The notes under the pieces are model-generated. The model saw nothing but the letters and a program-made list of their open reading frames with translations, was not told the DNA's origin and ran no database searches. Below, one piece after another: positions 41,251 to 51,743 of a DNA stretch of 64,000 nt (position 1 is its first letter; every line of letters begins with the position of its first letter). A program made the translations under genes and the position numbers. The stretch is taken from contig OX031058.1 in the NCBI GenBank assembly GCA_943736015.1, positions 5,347,001 to 5,411,000 on the forward strand. The letters run 5' to 3'. This DNA comes from Tridacna crocea (Eukaryota > Mollusca > Bivalvia > Cardiida > Cardiidae).

Positions 41251-41550
41251 ATCTATTTATTTCATGCTTTTTACCCTCTCTGGGAGGAGCTTTATCAAAA
41301 TTCAGTACAGTTCTTTTCCCTTATTCCCCGTGGCGTACCCCTCCCACATAGCAACGTTACATCAAGCGCGAGAAATGTAAGATATATGACATCATATTTC
41401 CCATCTGGTTGTTAGGCACGAGCAATTTACCAAGGCAACAAGAACGTGAAAATCGGTATTTTCACTGGTGATACCAGTGTAAGATCGAAAAATATTTTCA
41501 CTGCTATTTCTCGATATCCTATCGGAAAGCATGAAATAAAGAAAAAAAAT
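41242..41550. repeat. Terminal-inverted-repeat element next to M8
   Basis: Ends tttatttcatgcttt and aaagcatgaaataaa are inverted; the inside has gggaggagctttatcaaaa and tcaagcgcgagaa, repeated at 61900-62085. M8 and this part may be one composite element. Confidence 0.65.
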
Positions 41551-42387
41551 CTTTGCTACAAGTGTGTTTTTCCAGAACTTTAAGAATTAGGTGCGGCATA
41601 CTTCGAAAACATGAAACATTAAGTGATACTTGTTTTTTTTCCTTTTGTACTTTGTTTCCCCTCCCTATTCCCGCCCCCCCCCCCTCCCCCCCCTGTCTCT
41701 CTCTCTCTCTCTGTGCTTGCTCTTTATTAATAATCTTAGTATGACAATTTTACCATGTAATTTACGTTTACTCTTTACTTGGGTAGGAAATAACTGAAGG
41801 CTCTTTGCCCGTTCTCCTCTCTCTCTTTCTTAAGTACAGCCTGTCCATAATTATTTATAATTGAACGGTATACTAAACATGACAATTTTATCAAGAAATA
41901 ATATCCCTTTACTACTTCATACAGTTCTGTTGAGATTTTTCAGCCAAATATTTTATTTCATAATCAAAATCGCTCTTCCTTATGATGTACCTTCTCCTTT
42001 GATGATGTTTATCAACTGTTACTGCTAAAACGTTTAATACAAGTTTAAGTTATTGTTTATACATAAACTTGAAGATGTCTTTTTTATTGTTTACAACAAT
42101 TTCTCCTGGAATTTATTTTCCTGGTCTTGTTACGTAAACTATTCCGTTGTTCCTGTCATATCCAAAACGCTATGAGTCCTCTCAATGCATTCGGATTTAT
42201 TCATGGAATCATCTTTTGTTCTCCTATTTTTCATTCTTATTATTTTTTCTACATTTTTGTACATTTCCTCTGTTTGTTCTTTAAAGTTAGCTGGGATTCG
42301 GGGATGGTGTATGTCTGGCACACTTGTATGTAGGCTCAAGACCCTATATTCGCGCGAGGACTTGTTTATGGATTTTGATATAACTGA
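41551..42387. other. Spacer before LINE-B, with pyrimidine tracts
   Basis: Contains a C/T-rich tract (41641-41712, including (CT)n) and AT-rich sequence; part may be LINE-B 5' UTR. No gene recognised. Confidence 0.5.
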
Positions 42388-45300
42388 TCCGCCATAGGTA
42401 CATTTATTGCAATTTGGCGCGCGGCTATAGGTTTGTTCTGTGTTAAAACACGCAGGGTTGGCAAGAGGTTCTCTTCGACAACGAATAAACTTTTTGAACC
42501 TTCCTTCAGTTCGATTACATGTTTTCTATTCTTTTGTATCTCTAATTTGAAATTTCGAATTCATCTTTGGTTTCTCGCTTCAATACTACTTCTCCTTTCG
42601 GGAGATATAGAACTAAATCCAGGTCCCTTTACTTGTTTACAACACGATGACAATGGCTCTCTGTCTTGTGTGCATTTGAATATTCGCAGCATCAGACACA
42701 AACTTAATTATATTGCTGATCATTTATCCGATTTTGATGTATTAAGTTTTACAGAAACACATCTTGATGTAACAGTAAAGAATGACGACTTACAGATCGA
42801 AAGTCATGTTTCTACTATGTATAGGCGCGACCTTACATCTCATTCTGGTGGAATCTTGGTATATGTTTCAAATATATATGCTTCAAAAAGAAGGCTTGAC
42901 CTAGAATCTGAGGCTATTCAGTCTATTTGGGTTGAAATCAAGTATCGATCTACAGTCATTCTGCTATGTACAATTTATCGTCCTCCAGGTACACCTGTAG
43001 CATTTTGGGAAAATTTAAGTATCAATATTGAAAAGGCACTTGAGTGTTGTCCACATATATTATTGCTTGGCGATCTTAACGAGGACCTCCTAAATCCAAA
43101 TGAACATCACCTAAGTCATATAATCTCTTTAAACGATTTTACTAATGTCATCACAAAACCTACCCGTATTTCAGAGAATTCTGCAACTCTTCTTGATCCA
43201 ATTTTAATTTCTAACACTGTTCATGCCCTTCATTCCGATACCTTGGATGTTGATAGTTCAATAAGTGATCACAAAGCAACTCTAGTCGTTTTAAATTTCT
43301 GTCAGCCTCTAAGGCATTGTTCAAAACGTAAGGTATGGTACTACGACAGAGCTGACTTTAACCAGCTTAATTTATTGATTGACAATGAGTGCTGGGATTT
43401 CATAGACAACCTTAACATAAATGATGCATGTATCCGCTTTAGCCGTATTTTAATGAATTTGATGAACCAGTGTATTCCTTCTGGAGAAATTACGATAAGA
43501 CCTAACGACAGACCGTGGTACGATTCGGAGATAAGAAGAACAAGTAGACAACGAGACAGACTAAAGGCTATAGCTACGAAATCCGAGCGTATAAATGATT
43601 GGGAAAAATACAAGAAAATGCGCAATAAAGTAAATAACCTAAAGAAATACGCTAAACAACGCTACTACAGTAATCTTGACGAACGTCTATCCTCATCGCG
43701 TTTTGAAAATCCAAAACAGTACTGGAAATATCTTCGCAGTTTGGTCAACAACAGTACCAGCATTAATTCGATTCCAGTTTTGAAAACATTGAATAATGAC
43801 TTAGAAACGTTTCATTATACTGACGAAGATAAAGCTAATTGCCTGAACGAATATTTTACTTCCATATCAACTTTAGATGACTCAAATGCCACTTTACCAA
43901 ACTTTGTTCACAAAACACTAAATACTCTTTCAACCATTCAAATTTCTGTTGCGGATGTTGAAAGTATTATTGGAACATTAGACATAAATAAAGCAATTGG
44001 ACCGGATCAAATAAGTCATAAACTACTCAAGGCTACAAAACACAGTATATCAAAGCCCTTGTGTAGGATCTTCAATAAATCTCTTGATCAAGAAACTTTT
44101 CCGCAAAGTTGGAAACAGTCTATTATCATGCCACTGTTCAAAAAAGGAGACAAATCTTGCGTTAGTAACTACCGTCCTATATCTTTACTAAGTTGTGTTG
44201 GAAAATTAATGGAACGGTGTGTCTACAAGTATATGTACAATTTCTTTGTTTCAAATGACATAATATACCAAAAGCAGTCAGGTTTTCTAAAAGGTCATTC
44301 TACTGTTCATCAGCTGATTGATATCTATCATCAAGTTGTTTCTTCTCTGGACTCTAACCAGAATACTTGTATGGTTTTTTGTGATATTTCGAAAGCTTTT
44401 GATAGAGTTTGGCATAAGGGTCTACTTTTCAAATTGCAACAAAATGGAATTAATGGTTGTTTGCTAAATTGGATTAAAAGTTATCTTTCAAATAGACAAC
44501 AAGCAGTATTTGTTGGTACTGCGAAGTCAAAACTAATGAATGTTAAGGCGGGCGTTCCACAAGGCTCAGTTCTCGGCCCTCTTCTATTTCTAATTTATGT
44601 TAATGATATTTCTGAAAACCTGCTCAGCATTTCACGTTTATTTGCTGATGACACATCATTAGCTTGTTCAGCTGCAGCAGTTCAAGATATTCAGGGTATA
44701 CTTAATCATGACTTACTAATGATTTCTTACTGGGCAAAGCAGTGGCTGGTTACATTCAATCCCCAAAAAACTGAAGCAATGATCTTTTCTGCAAAAACCG
44801 TTCCCAGCCCAAATTTGTTCTTCGATAATGTCCAAATAAGTTTTGTTGAACACCATAAACACTTAGGTTTAACCCTTTCTGCAAATGGAAAATGGCGTGA
44901 ACATATAAGGCAATTGACTGTGTCGGCTTCTAAAATCCTTGGAATGATGAGGGCGGTGAAATTCAAAATAAGCCGAAAATCTTTGAACCAACTTTACATA
45001 TCATTTTTACGCCCTGTTCTTGAGTATGCTTCTGTTGTATGGGATAACTGTACCTTTAGTGAAAGAGATTCTCTTGAAAAAATTCAAAACGAAGCTGCAA
45101 GAATAGTTACAGGACTTACGAGATCCACTTCTCTTATAAATTTGTATACAGAGATCGGCTGGCTGAGCTTGTCCGACAGACGTAAATACCAGAAACTTAT
45201 TTTAACGTTTAAAATCATCAATAGTCAAGCTCCAGACTTTTTATGTCAACTGTTTCCATCAACTGTTGGAAATAGTACAGTATATTCCCTTCGAAATTCC

Positions 45301-45798
45301 CTAGATATTGAAACATTGGCCCGCCGTACCGAAATCTTTGCGAAGTCGTTTATTCCGTCGGCAATATCTCTATGGAACAATTTGCCGATGGAAACAAAAT
45401 CACTACAATCACTTTCTATGTTCAAGTCAACAATCTTGCGTCAATTTCCAGTGTCTGTAGTCCCAAAATACTTTGGTGTAGGAGATCGTAAATTCTCAGT
45501 CTTTCAAGCGAGATTAAGAAATAATTGCAGCGACCTGAAATCTGACTTACACAAAAACCACATTTCGGAAAGTAATTTGTGCCACTGTGGCTATTATGTT
45601 GAAGATGCGGAGCATTATTTTTTTCACTGCCTGTCATATACCAATCAAAGATTGATGTTATTTCGCAAACTCCGCAAATATCACCCTTTAAACTTAAATT
45701 TATTATTGTTTGGATCTGATAATTTAAGCCTTAATGATAATATTGAAATAGTTTATTCTGTCCAAGAATTTATTAAAAACTCAGGAAGGTTTAATTGA
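42388..45798 (+). CDS. LINE-B polyprotein: hydrophobic leader, 2A-like peptide, APE endonuclease, reverse transcriptase
   Basis: Counting residues from the TTG at 42433, a hydrophobic stretch (about 24-56) leads into SGDIELNPGP. This fits the D-x-E-x-N-P-G-P 2A ribosome-skipping consensus, with the break between G64 and P65 (42624/42625). Next comes the endonuclease (HLNIRSIRHKL, SFTETHLD, LLGDLNEDLL, SISDHKATL), then the reverse transcriptase (MPLFKKGDKSCVSNYRPISL, CDISKAFDRVWHKGLL, GVPQGSVLGPLLFLIYVNDI, FADDTSL, HLGLTLS). A C-terminal CHC-x7-H-x4-C knuckle (CHCGYYVEDAEHYFFHC) ends it. There is no internal stop or frameshift over 1121 codons. 2A peptides next to signal-like leaders are known in some APE-type LINEs of marine invertebrates. 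The missing ATG is odd: initiation may use a non-AUG codon, or the start has been mutated. Confidence 0.88.
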   Translation, partial: SAIGTFIAIWRAAIGLFCVKTRRVGKRFSSTTNKLFEPSFSSITCFLFFCISNLKFRIHLWFLASILLLLSGDIELNPGPFTCLQHDDNGSLSCVHLNIRSIRHKLNYIADHLSDFDVLSFTETHLDVTVKNDDLQIESHVSTMYRRDLTSHSGGILVYVSNIYASKRRLDLESEAIQSIWVEIKYRSTVILLCTIYRPPGTPVAFWENLSINIEKALECCPHILLLGDLNEDLLNPNEHHLSHIISLNDFTNVITKPTRISENSATLLDPILISNTVHALHSDTLDVDSSISDHKATLVVLNFCQPLRHCSKRKVWYYDRADFNQLNLLIDNECWDFIDNLNINDACIRFSRILMNLMNQCIPSGEITIRPNDRPWYDSEIRRTSRQRDRLKAIATKSERINDWEKYKKMRNKVNNLKKYAKQRYYSNLDERLSSSRFENPKQYWKYLRSLVNNSTSINSIPVLKTLNNDLETFHYTDEDKANCLNEYFTSISTLDDSNATLPNFVHKTLNTLSTIQISVADVESIIGTLDINKAIGPDQISHKLLKATKHSISKPLCRIFNKSLDQETFPQSWKQSIIMPLFKKGDKSCVSNYRPISLLSCVGKLMERCVYKYMYNFFVSNDIIYQKQSGFLKGHSTVHQLIDIYHQVVSSLDSNQNTCMVFCDISKAFDRVWHKGLLFKLQQNGINGCLLNWIKSYLSNRQQAVFVGTAKSKLMNVKAGVPQGSVLGPLLFLIYVNDISENLLSISRLFADDTSLACSAAAVQDIQGILNHDLLMISYWAKQWLVTFNPQKTEAMIFSAKTVPSPNLFFDNVQISFVEHHKHLGLTLSANGKWREHIRQLTVSASKILGMMRAVKFKISRKSLNQLYISFLRPVLEYASVVWDNCTFSERDSLEKIQNEAARIVTGLTRSTSLINLYTEIGWLSLSDRRKYQKLILTFKIINSQAPDFLCQLFPSTVGNSTVYSLRNSLDIETLARRTEIFAKSFIPSAISLWNNLPMETKSLQSLSMFKSTILRQFPVSVVPKYFGVGDRKFSVFQARLRNNCSDLKSDLHKNHISESNLCHCGYYVEDAEHYFFHCLSYTNQRLMLFRKLRKYHPLNLNLLLFGSDNLSLNDNIEIVYSVQEFIKNSGRFN

Positions 45799-46212
45799 CC
45801 GTTTATAATACGTTCCTTGAGCCCATCCTATATGAGTCGCCATTTGATCAGAATTCTCCAATCTCAATCCCGGCTGACAATATATAATATACAATATATC
45901 TATAATCTTTATCACTCTGATGTTGTCTAGTACATTAGTCTTTGATGTTCAGATTTTTCATTATCTGTTTCTCTTTATTATCCCTAACTACTGAAAAGTT
46001 TGAAATTTTTTTAGCTGCCATAAGACTGTTGTTTCCTAAATATGTAATTGGAGGAGGGGAATGGCCGAATCTAAGTTGTGAGAACTTGTGGCCAGACCCC
46101 TTTGCCAATGTACATTTGTCATTCCATGTATACTAGAAATTGTATTTATGTATTGCTGTTATTGACATGTACATATGTATGGCAATAAAATATGTTTAAA
46201 CTAAAACTAAAC
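42388..46212 (+). mobile_element. LINE-B: CR1-like non-LTR retrotransposon, single ORF with 2A motif, 3' tail present
   Basis: The body is the open frame 42388-45798. The 3' UTR ends near 46212 with an AATAAA-type string and an aaactaaaactaaac tail (aataaaatatgtttaaac at about 46184), typical of CR1-like 3' ends. The same terminal motif recurs at about 8130-8160 (plus) and 48430-48470 (minus), marking truncated relatives. The 5' end is not certain: no ATG precedes the endonuclease in frame. No ORF1 is seen upstream, and no target duplication could be assigned. Confidence 0.88.
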
Positions 46213-46224
46213 TTTGTTTCTTAC

Positions 46225-46690
46225 TGGGAATGACTTTATGCACCACTCGTCACAACTCGGCCGATTCCGTACCTACATCTAATATAATGGCTCCTATCAT
46301 CCGAGGTATGCCGAATGTTTATGCGCATTACACCCTTTTTCACACGGTCCCGAGTTGTAACGACCCCGAAAGAAGACAAGTTGCCTGTATCTCGAGTTGT
46401 TTTGAGCCGATACTTCGGAGCCGGAAGACCAACGCAATTTCTCATCAGAGATATCGCCTCCGATTATGATTTTTTCTTATCCTTAATGTTGGAGAAATCG
46501 TCCCCTGGACAATTTGTCCCTAATCTGAATGGAATAATTGGAATCATATTGTTGAAAGGATAAACTGATACATTCATAGAAAAAGGAGAAGTCGCTTCAC
46601 ACGATATTTTCTTCAGTTCTTTCTCCTTTCTACGCTATGTTTTAAAATGCCTTCTTCCCGAGGATCGTGAAAACATGTGCTTGTGTTGCT
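46225..46690. repeat. Diverged M1-like repeat
   Basis: acacggtcccgagttgtaac and gaccccgaaagaagac at 46341, gaaaaaggagaagtcgcttc and ttctttctccttt further on resemble M1 parts with a long, decayed middle. Confidence 0.4.
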
Positions 46691-46949
46691 CAGGGTTAGA
46701 TTTTCAACGAAAGATAAAAAAAAAAAAGTTATAAATCTTTGAGAAGGATAAATCTAATAAAATTGAATTATACACGTAATTACTTTAAGCTCACAGCATA
46801 TCCGTGAATTTATGATGCAAACAATTCAACAAAATATTTAATCCACGTTGTAAAATCTGATTACTGTGCACCGCCTCCTACCTTTCTTTAACTCTTCACT
46901 ATATGAGGTAATTTTGATCTGCTGAAATTGAAAAAATTTGCATACGACA

Positions 46950-47062
46950 AATTTAGAGCGCGTTGTCTGCGCATGTCATATTCTTCGAAGATTCGACATG
47001 TCTGCTATGACGCATCACTTCCCCCAAGATTGGGGGAATTGTAGTAATACGCGCTATAAAGT
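46950..47062. repeat. M10 repeat
   Basis: gtctgcgcatgtcatattct, tgacgcatcacttcccccaa, gtagtaatacgcgctataaa; found inverted at 58088-58198. Confidence 0.7.
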
Positions 47063-47330
47063 AGCAATGGAGTCGGTAGAGTTCAGGACTTGAGAAAGGG
47101 AGGGGGGGTCGTTAGTTCGAATCTACAGCTCGGGAATTTTTTCCAAGGATTGGGACACGATACATTTCTCTTTCACCGCTGATCAGCGTTTCGAATATGA
47201 TTATTTGGGAAAGTAGCCAGTTACAAGGGAAGCGAAGACAAAATTAATGCACTATTTAACTACATGTATATAACTACATGTATTTAAATAGAATAATGTT
47301 GTAAACAGAATTTAACACCATACAATCAGT
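47062..47330 (+). mobile_element. SINE-2
   Basis: tRNA-like head aggacttgagaaaggg...gtcgttagttcgaatctac, body ttttccaaggattgggacac and tcaccgctgatcagc, then gggaaagtagccagtta. Confidence 0.65.
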
Positions 47331-47471
47331 CGATCACATATAATAGAGTCATTTTATCCATTTTCTCTAACAAGATACTGAATCATGAAGTAGAGAGGTC
47401 CTGGAAATGTAAAAAAAATGGCGAAGGTGAGGATTGCGCGGGCTGACATGAGTCGACATTTTAAGCAAATG

Positions 47472-47699
47472 CACCATTACAACACGATCCCGAGTTTTAA
47501 CGACCCTGAAGAAAATGGCCTTAGAAAACATTGTGGGAAAAGGAGAAAATGCTGGTTTCCAGCATTTTCTCCTTTTTCCACAATGTTTTCTACCCTACCG
47601 AAAACAAACTTCACGTTTTGAGAGGCATTTTTTTTTTGTTGTCTACAAATGCATTCAATTTTGACTAGTCCAAAATTTTGTCGTTTGGTAAAGAGTTCA
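47472..47699 (+). repeat. M1 MITE, full length
   Basis: accattacaacacgatcccg left end, hairpin 47524-47591 (apex aatgctggtttccagcatt), right end gtttggtaaagagttc. Confidence 0.85.
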
Positions 47700-47974
47700 G
47701 CCCCCTTTTTACAGAGCATTGCAAACACGTTCTATTCTGTTCATTTTGTGGTGTATGAGGCCAAAAATACAATTTAAACAAGAAAACCAATAAACCTGTT
47801 TTAAAACGAGGTTTATTTTACCCCACCACGAGTCTTGGAGAAGGCACATGAAACAATTACCCCGAAATTTACGATTTTTCACGTATTTGTGTTAAAGTCA
47901 GCTTGTTGATTGATCTATTTGAATCCGCTCGGTTTCTTATCTATATTCAAACAAATACCACTTGATATAAGACT

Positions 47975-48150
47975 AGCCAATCATCATTACCCGGCAAATT
48001 CCGCATATTACGAATTATCCAATCGTCATAACTCGGCCAATTCCGCATGATTAAAAATTATTTCATCATCGTAGCTCGTCGAATTCCGTATGAAACAAAT
48101 TATCAAATCGTCATAACTCGGCCAATTTCGTATCTTCCATCTAAACCATT
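47975..48150 (+). repeat. About 43-bp tandem repeat, four units
   Basis: Unit contains aatcgtcataactcggccaa and ttccgcatgatta-like segments; a similar unit occurs alone at 46250. Confidence 0.65.
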
Positions 48151-48244
48151 TGCCAGTCAATTTCGTGTTTTAACTACCCTGTCCAAGACGGCCTTGAAAA
48201 CTGTTGTGAGACAGGAAAAAAAAAATTAAAAAAAAGTAACGTCC

Positions 48245-48470
48245 AAATATAAGGAAGGAAAAATGATCGGACTGCAACCCAGGCTTAGAAAGACCCTGCC
48301 TAAGTCGCAAAGATAGATGTACCGAACAACGGGATATATCCAGCATACTGTTAAAAAGAAACCAGAAAAACTTTACGCCTTGCACCGGATTAGGCCGGAT
48401 AATAAGGTTGGGATGGTTGAAGTTTTCAGGAAAACTTGGTTTTAGTTTAAACATTTTTTATTCATCAGTA
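48245..48470 (-). mobile_element. CR1-like LINE 3' end, minus orientation
   Basis: On the minus strand it ends aataaaaaatgtttaaac followed by taaaacc, matching the LINE-B tail. Confidence 0.5.
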
Positions 48471-48850
48471 TATAACAATTAGCAACAAACGTTGCTGAAG
48501 AAATGGATCAGAGGGGAAGCTACAGCTTATAAAGTTCTTCCCCAATTTCCAGACAACGGTTTGTATTTCATAGTCAATGCGATAAAAATAATTTCAGAGT
48601 AGAAATTATCAAAAAGAAAACAATATTAATGAACAAAAAAAAAACATCAGAAGTACAAAAACTTTCAGTTTGAAGGAAAAGATTTCAAGTGCGTGGAGAA
48701 GTGTGGTCAACAAAATACCAAAGGCTTTGGGAAAGTAAATAAAGTGTAGATAATATTAAACATTGTTCAAACTATTGATGTATCCATAAAAAAGATAAAT
48801 TCTACCCAATTAGGTCAATCGAAGTATCGACTTGTATATCGTATAGGCAT
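48471..48850. other. Intergenic, no recognised feature
   Basis: AT-rich sequence; nothing coding or repetitive recognised. Confidence 0.5.
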
Positions 48851-48854
48851 ATTG

Positions 48855-48968
48855 TCTTTATCGGACAGTGTAGATTCAAGATCAGACTGCACGTTCTGTG
48901 CAGTCTGATCTTGATCTACAATGTCCGCAAAAATGCCCTTAAGTCACGCTTAGCAGCCTGAAGATTTA
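48855..48968. repeat. M2 MITE
   Basis: Hairpin 48864-48930 (cggacagtgtagattcaag...cttgatctacaatgtccg), then cgcttagcagcctgaag right side. Confidence 0.85.
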
Positions 48969-49115
48969 AACTTGCCTCTCTCCCTACGACAAACACTCTT
49001 GCATTCTAGGACAGAAATAATCTGCTGCATAAAAGGTTTTTCTAAAGGCCTCATACCTCTTCCACCTCTGAACATAGATTCCACTTTTGTACGCGGGAAA
49101 GCAACTGATGGTCTG
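48953..49115 (-). CDS. Possible orphan exon or retro-fragment (low confidence)
   Basis: On the minus strand a tttttttctcag acceptor-like site at about 49115 opens a frame reading PSVAFPRTKVESMFRGGRGM and LEKPFMQQIISVLECKSVC, with codon use unlike the MITE frames. It ends with TAA inside an M2 right end. I do not recognise a family. It could be a 3' exon, a decayed gene piece or chance. Confidence 0.2.
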
Positions 49116-49501
49116 AGAAAAAAATACTTTGAATAGTAGGGTACTGCTGGAAAAAAATCCAGGAACAAAATTAATGGAATGTTGCACTGGTCTCAGTCAT
49201 ACAAATGAAAATGCTGGTTGAAAACGACGATAAACAATTAAAACATTATATAGCTAGTACTTATATAAAAGGCGTTAAGCTTGAATCGTCACAAAGACAA
49301 TACTATTCAGGGTTGACCTTATTTGGTTTTAGCTGACCGATTTTTCCAGTTGTAACCTCTTCTGACATGGTTCTATTGAACTGTGATTGTTCTAAAAAAA
49401 TCATTATGCGCACAGCAAGACAAGCTACATATTCTTACGAACGTATAGTTTCAACAGCTTTAATCCTGGGATGATATTCTTATTCAACTATCATATGGCG
49501 G

Positions 49502-49753
49502 GCAACACGCGAAAAGGGGCATTCGGACATTTGCTTAAAGTGTCGTTTCGGATCAGCCTGCGCAGTCCGCGCAGGCTAATCCGAAACGACACTTTCCGTT
49601 TTTATGCAATTTTCTGTTTTGCGCAAGTCTACTGTAGCACAAAACCTAATGCAATCGTAAAGTGCCGTCTTGGATTAGCCTGCGCGGACTGCGCAGGCTG
49701 ATCCGAGACGACACTTTACGCAAATGTACGAATGTCCCTTTTCCCATGTTGCG
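49502..49753. repeat. M4 MITE, two hairpins in tandem
   Basis: Terminal inverted repeats gcaacacgcgaaaaggggca / tgtcccttttcccatgttgc. Inside, hairpin 1 (aagtgtcgtttcggatcagc...gctaatccgaaacgacactt) and hairpin 2 (aagtgccgtcttggattagc...gctgatccgagacgacactt). Confidence 0.9.
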
Positions 49754-49899
49754 AGCCAATTATAATACACATAAAATAACTATAGTCGAACAGAATTGAA
49801 CTTATCCTGCTATATCAGTAAAATGAAACTTTAGAGGAAACAGTAAACTCCCAAATGTTTCTATTTCAGAGTTATTTTCCGGGAAGAAGTAGTCTCATT

Positions 49900-50185
49900 A
49901 ACAGATAGTGTAGATCCAAGATCAGACAGCACGTTCTATAGATCTTGGAGTCGCACTAAGCAGGATCCGTATACTAGTTTCTTTTCGGCTCAGTGAAGCG
50001 AGTCCCGGTACCGTATTCGGAAGCATATCTGCAGGACTTGAGAGCAGGAGTCGTTGGTTCAAAACCCCGGCTCGGCCAAATTCATTCCGAGGATTGATGA
50101 TTGTCATTACCACAAGGTGTATCCGTATTTTACCGCTTATCGTCGTTAAAAACATAATCAATCAATCAATCAATCAATCAGTCAG
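49900..50185 (+). mobile_element. SINE-2 with (AATC)n tail, behind a cut M2
   Basis: A half M2 hairpin (agtgtagatccaagatcag) at 49906, then the SINE: gcaggacttgagagcaggag, tcgttggttcaaaaccccgg (box B-like), body gaggattgatgattgtcatt, tail ataatcaatcaatcaatcaa. Confidence 0.75.
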
Positions 50186-50211
50186 TCATTTAATTTTCGC
50201 AAATAGCGAAC

Positions 50212-50434
50212 AAACAATCCCGAGTCGTATCGACCCTGACAGAGCAGGCTTTCGCAAACACTGTGAAAGTATTGTAGCTGAAGGAGAAATTGGTGTTTAC
50301 CAGTACTTTCTCCTTTTCTCACAATGTTTTCTAGCTTATCAAAGAAAGAGATTTTCATTTGCGCTTAAATGAATTTGTCATTTGCCATTGCTTTCATATT
50401 GGCGGAGTCTTAACGTTTGTCATTTGATAAAGAG
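50212..50434 (+). repeat. M1 MITE, diverged
   Basis: aacaaacaatcccgagtcgt left side; hairpin arms tcgcaaacactgtgaaag...ctcacaatgttttc around aattggtgtttaccagtact; right end catttgataaagag. Confidence 0.7.
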
Positions 50435-50662
50435 AGAAAGTAAGAAATGAATTTCATGAGTGAACTGTCACTTTTCTTTGTCTGAAATTAAATTGAAAGC
50501 AGTGTATAGCGAATTTGACGGAAAAAAAGGGAAAAAAAGAAAAATCAGAGCAAACACGACACGCCCGTATTGTTGTTTGGTTTCAGAAGACCGGAAATTA
50601 CGCTTTACTCGGAGAAAATCCCGGATTTGTAACGTAAGCAAACACTTGAATGAAATTGATTA

Positions 50663-50830
50663 ATCCTTAGACTGCCATACGTGACTCATGGACCTTTTGC
50701 GGACAGTGTAGATCTAAGATCAGACTGCACAGAACGTGCAGTCTGATCTTAGATCTACACTGTCCGATCGTGGGGGGGGGGGGAATATCTTTCCCCGAAA
50801 AATACCTTTGGAATTAGAAAATTTGGTCTT
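50663..50830. repeat. M2 MITE with perfect hairpin and G12 run
   Basis: ttaatccttagactgccata left end; hairpin 50698-50767 perfect (ggacagtgtagatctaagat...atcttagatctacactgtcc); G run 50772-50783. Confidence 0.85.
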
Positions 50831-50879
50831 TTACTAAACGATTGCAAGTATTATTGCATTTATATAGCAAGATAGAGGT

Positions 50880-51070
50880 AATAGGTAATCTATACAAAAC
50901 AATAGACCCGCCCATAATGATAACACTCGCCGATGGCAAAAGTTGCTTAAAATGAGGTTTATTGTTAAAAAGGTAGAGAACAACGTGGGAAAAATAGAAA
51001 AAAAGAAAATGCCTATTACCAGCATTTATCTCTTTCTCTTACAATGCTTTTGAGAAAACGACCAGTTTGG
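50880..51070 (-). repeat. M1 MITE, minus, decayed
   Basis: gtagagaacaacgtggga and atgcctattaccagcattt hairpin remnants, tttgagaaaacgacc end. Confidence 0.6.
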
Positions 51071-51236
51071 TACGGAAAAGGAGGGAGTGGGGGTTACTGT
51101 CAGCGCAATTGGAGGAAAGAGAATTGGTAACAGAAATTTAACCTCCCAGTGCAAATGCAGAAAAGGGAGTTTGGTACTTAGAGGTTATTCTCCGAGTGCA
51201 GTACGGAATTCCGTTCGGGCCATCGCCTGTGAATTA

Positions 51237-51430
51237 GTTGATTTTAAACGCGATTCTCGATAGTACGATTTAGATAACGCGATAGTACAAGGATGATAAC
51301 GTGATAGCTAGCAAGATAATGAAAGTGTGATATAATATCGCATTATCACCATCGTAATATCGCGTTAATATCATCGTACTATCGCACTATCATCGTCGTA
51401 CTATCGCGATATCGTCATCGTGCTATAGTA
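51237..51430. repeat. Inverted gatagtacgatgata-type simple repeat
   Basis: Left half uses cgatagtac, gataacgcgatagtac, gatgataacgtgatag; right half uses the complement orientation tatcgcattatcaccatcg, gtactatcgcgatatcg. The whole folds on itself around 51330. Confidence 0.7.
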
Positions 51431-51514
51431 AATACTGTTTAGTAAAGCCTACCAGCGCCATGACAGAGAAGAAAGGTTGTTAATAGCGGCCGACTTATTT
51501 ATTTCAAAGCAAAG

Positions 51515-51743
51515 TTAAACCTTTACCACACAATGACAGCCAGTACAGACCTTTAAGAAAAAGTCATTTGAAAACATCGTGAGAAAAGGAGAAAATGCTG
51601 GTGACCAGCATTTTCTCCTTTTCCCACAATGTTTTCATACCTTTTAGTTACAATTTTTAAATTTGGAGTTATATTAATTTTTGCTGTCTGCAAATGCTTT
51701 GAATTCGGAGAAGTCTAAAATTTGTTGTATGACAAAGTGTTAA
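51515..51743 (+). repeat. M1 MITE, full length
   Basis: TTAA 51515-51518, cctttaccacacaatg, hairpin 51568-51635 (apex aatgctggtgaccagcatt), TTAA 51740-51743. Confidence 0.88.

Noticed and set aside
42127..42397. Short hydrophobic frames upstream of LINE-B as a possible ORF1
   Set aside because: They overlap in different frames, lack any ORF1 motif (coiled coil, RRM, zinc knuckle) and look like chance frames in AT-rich DNA.
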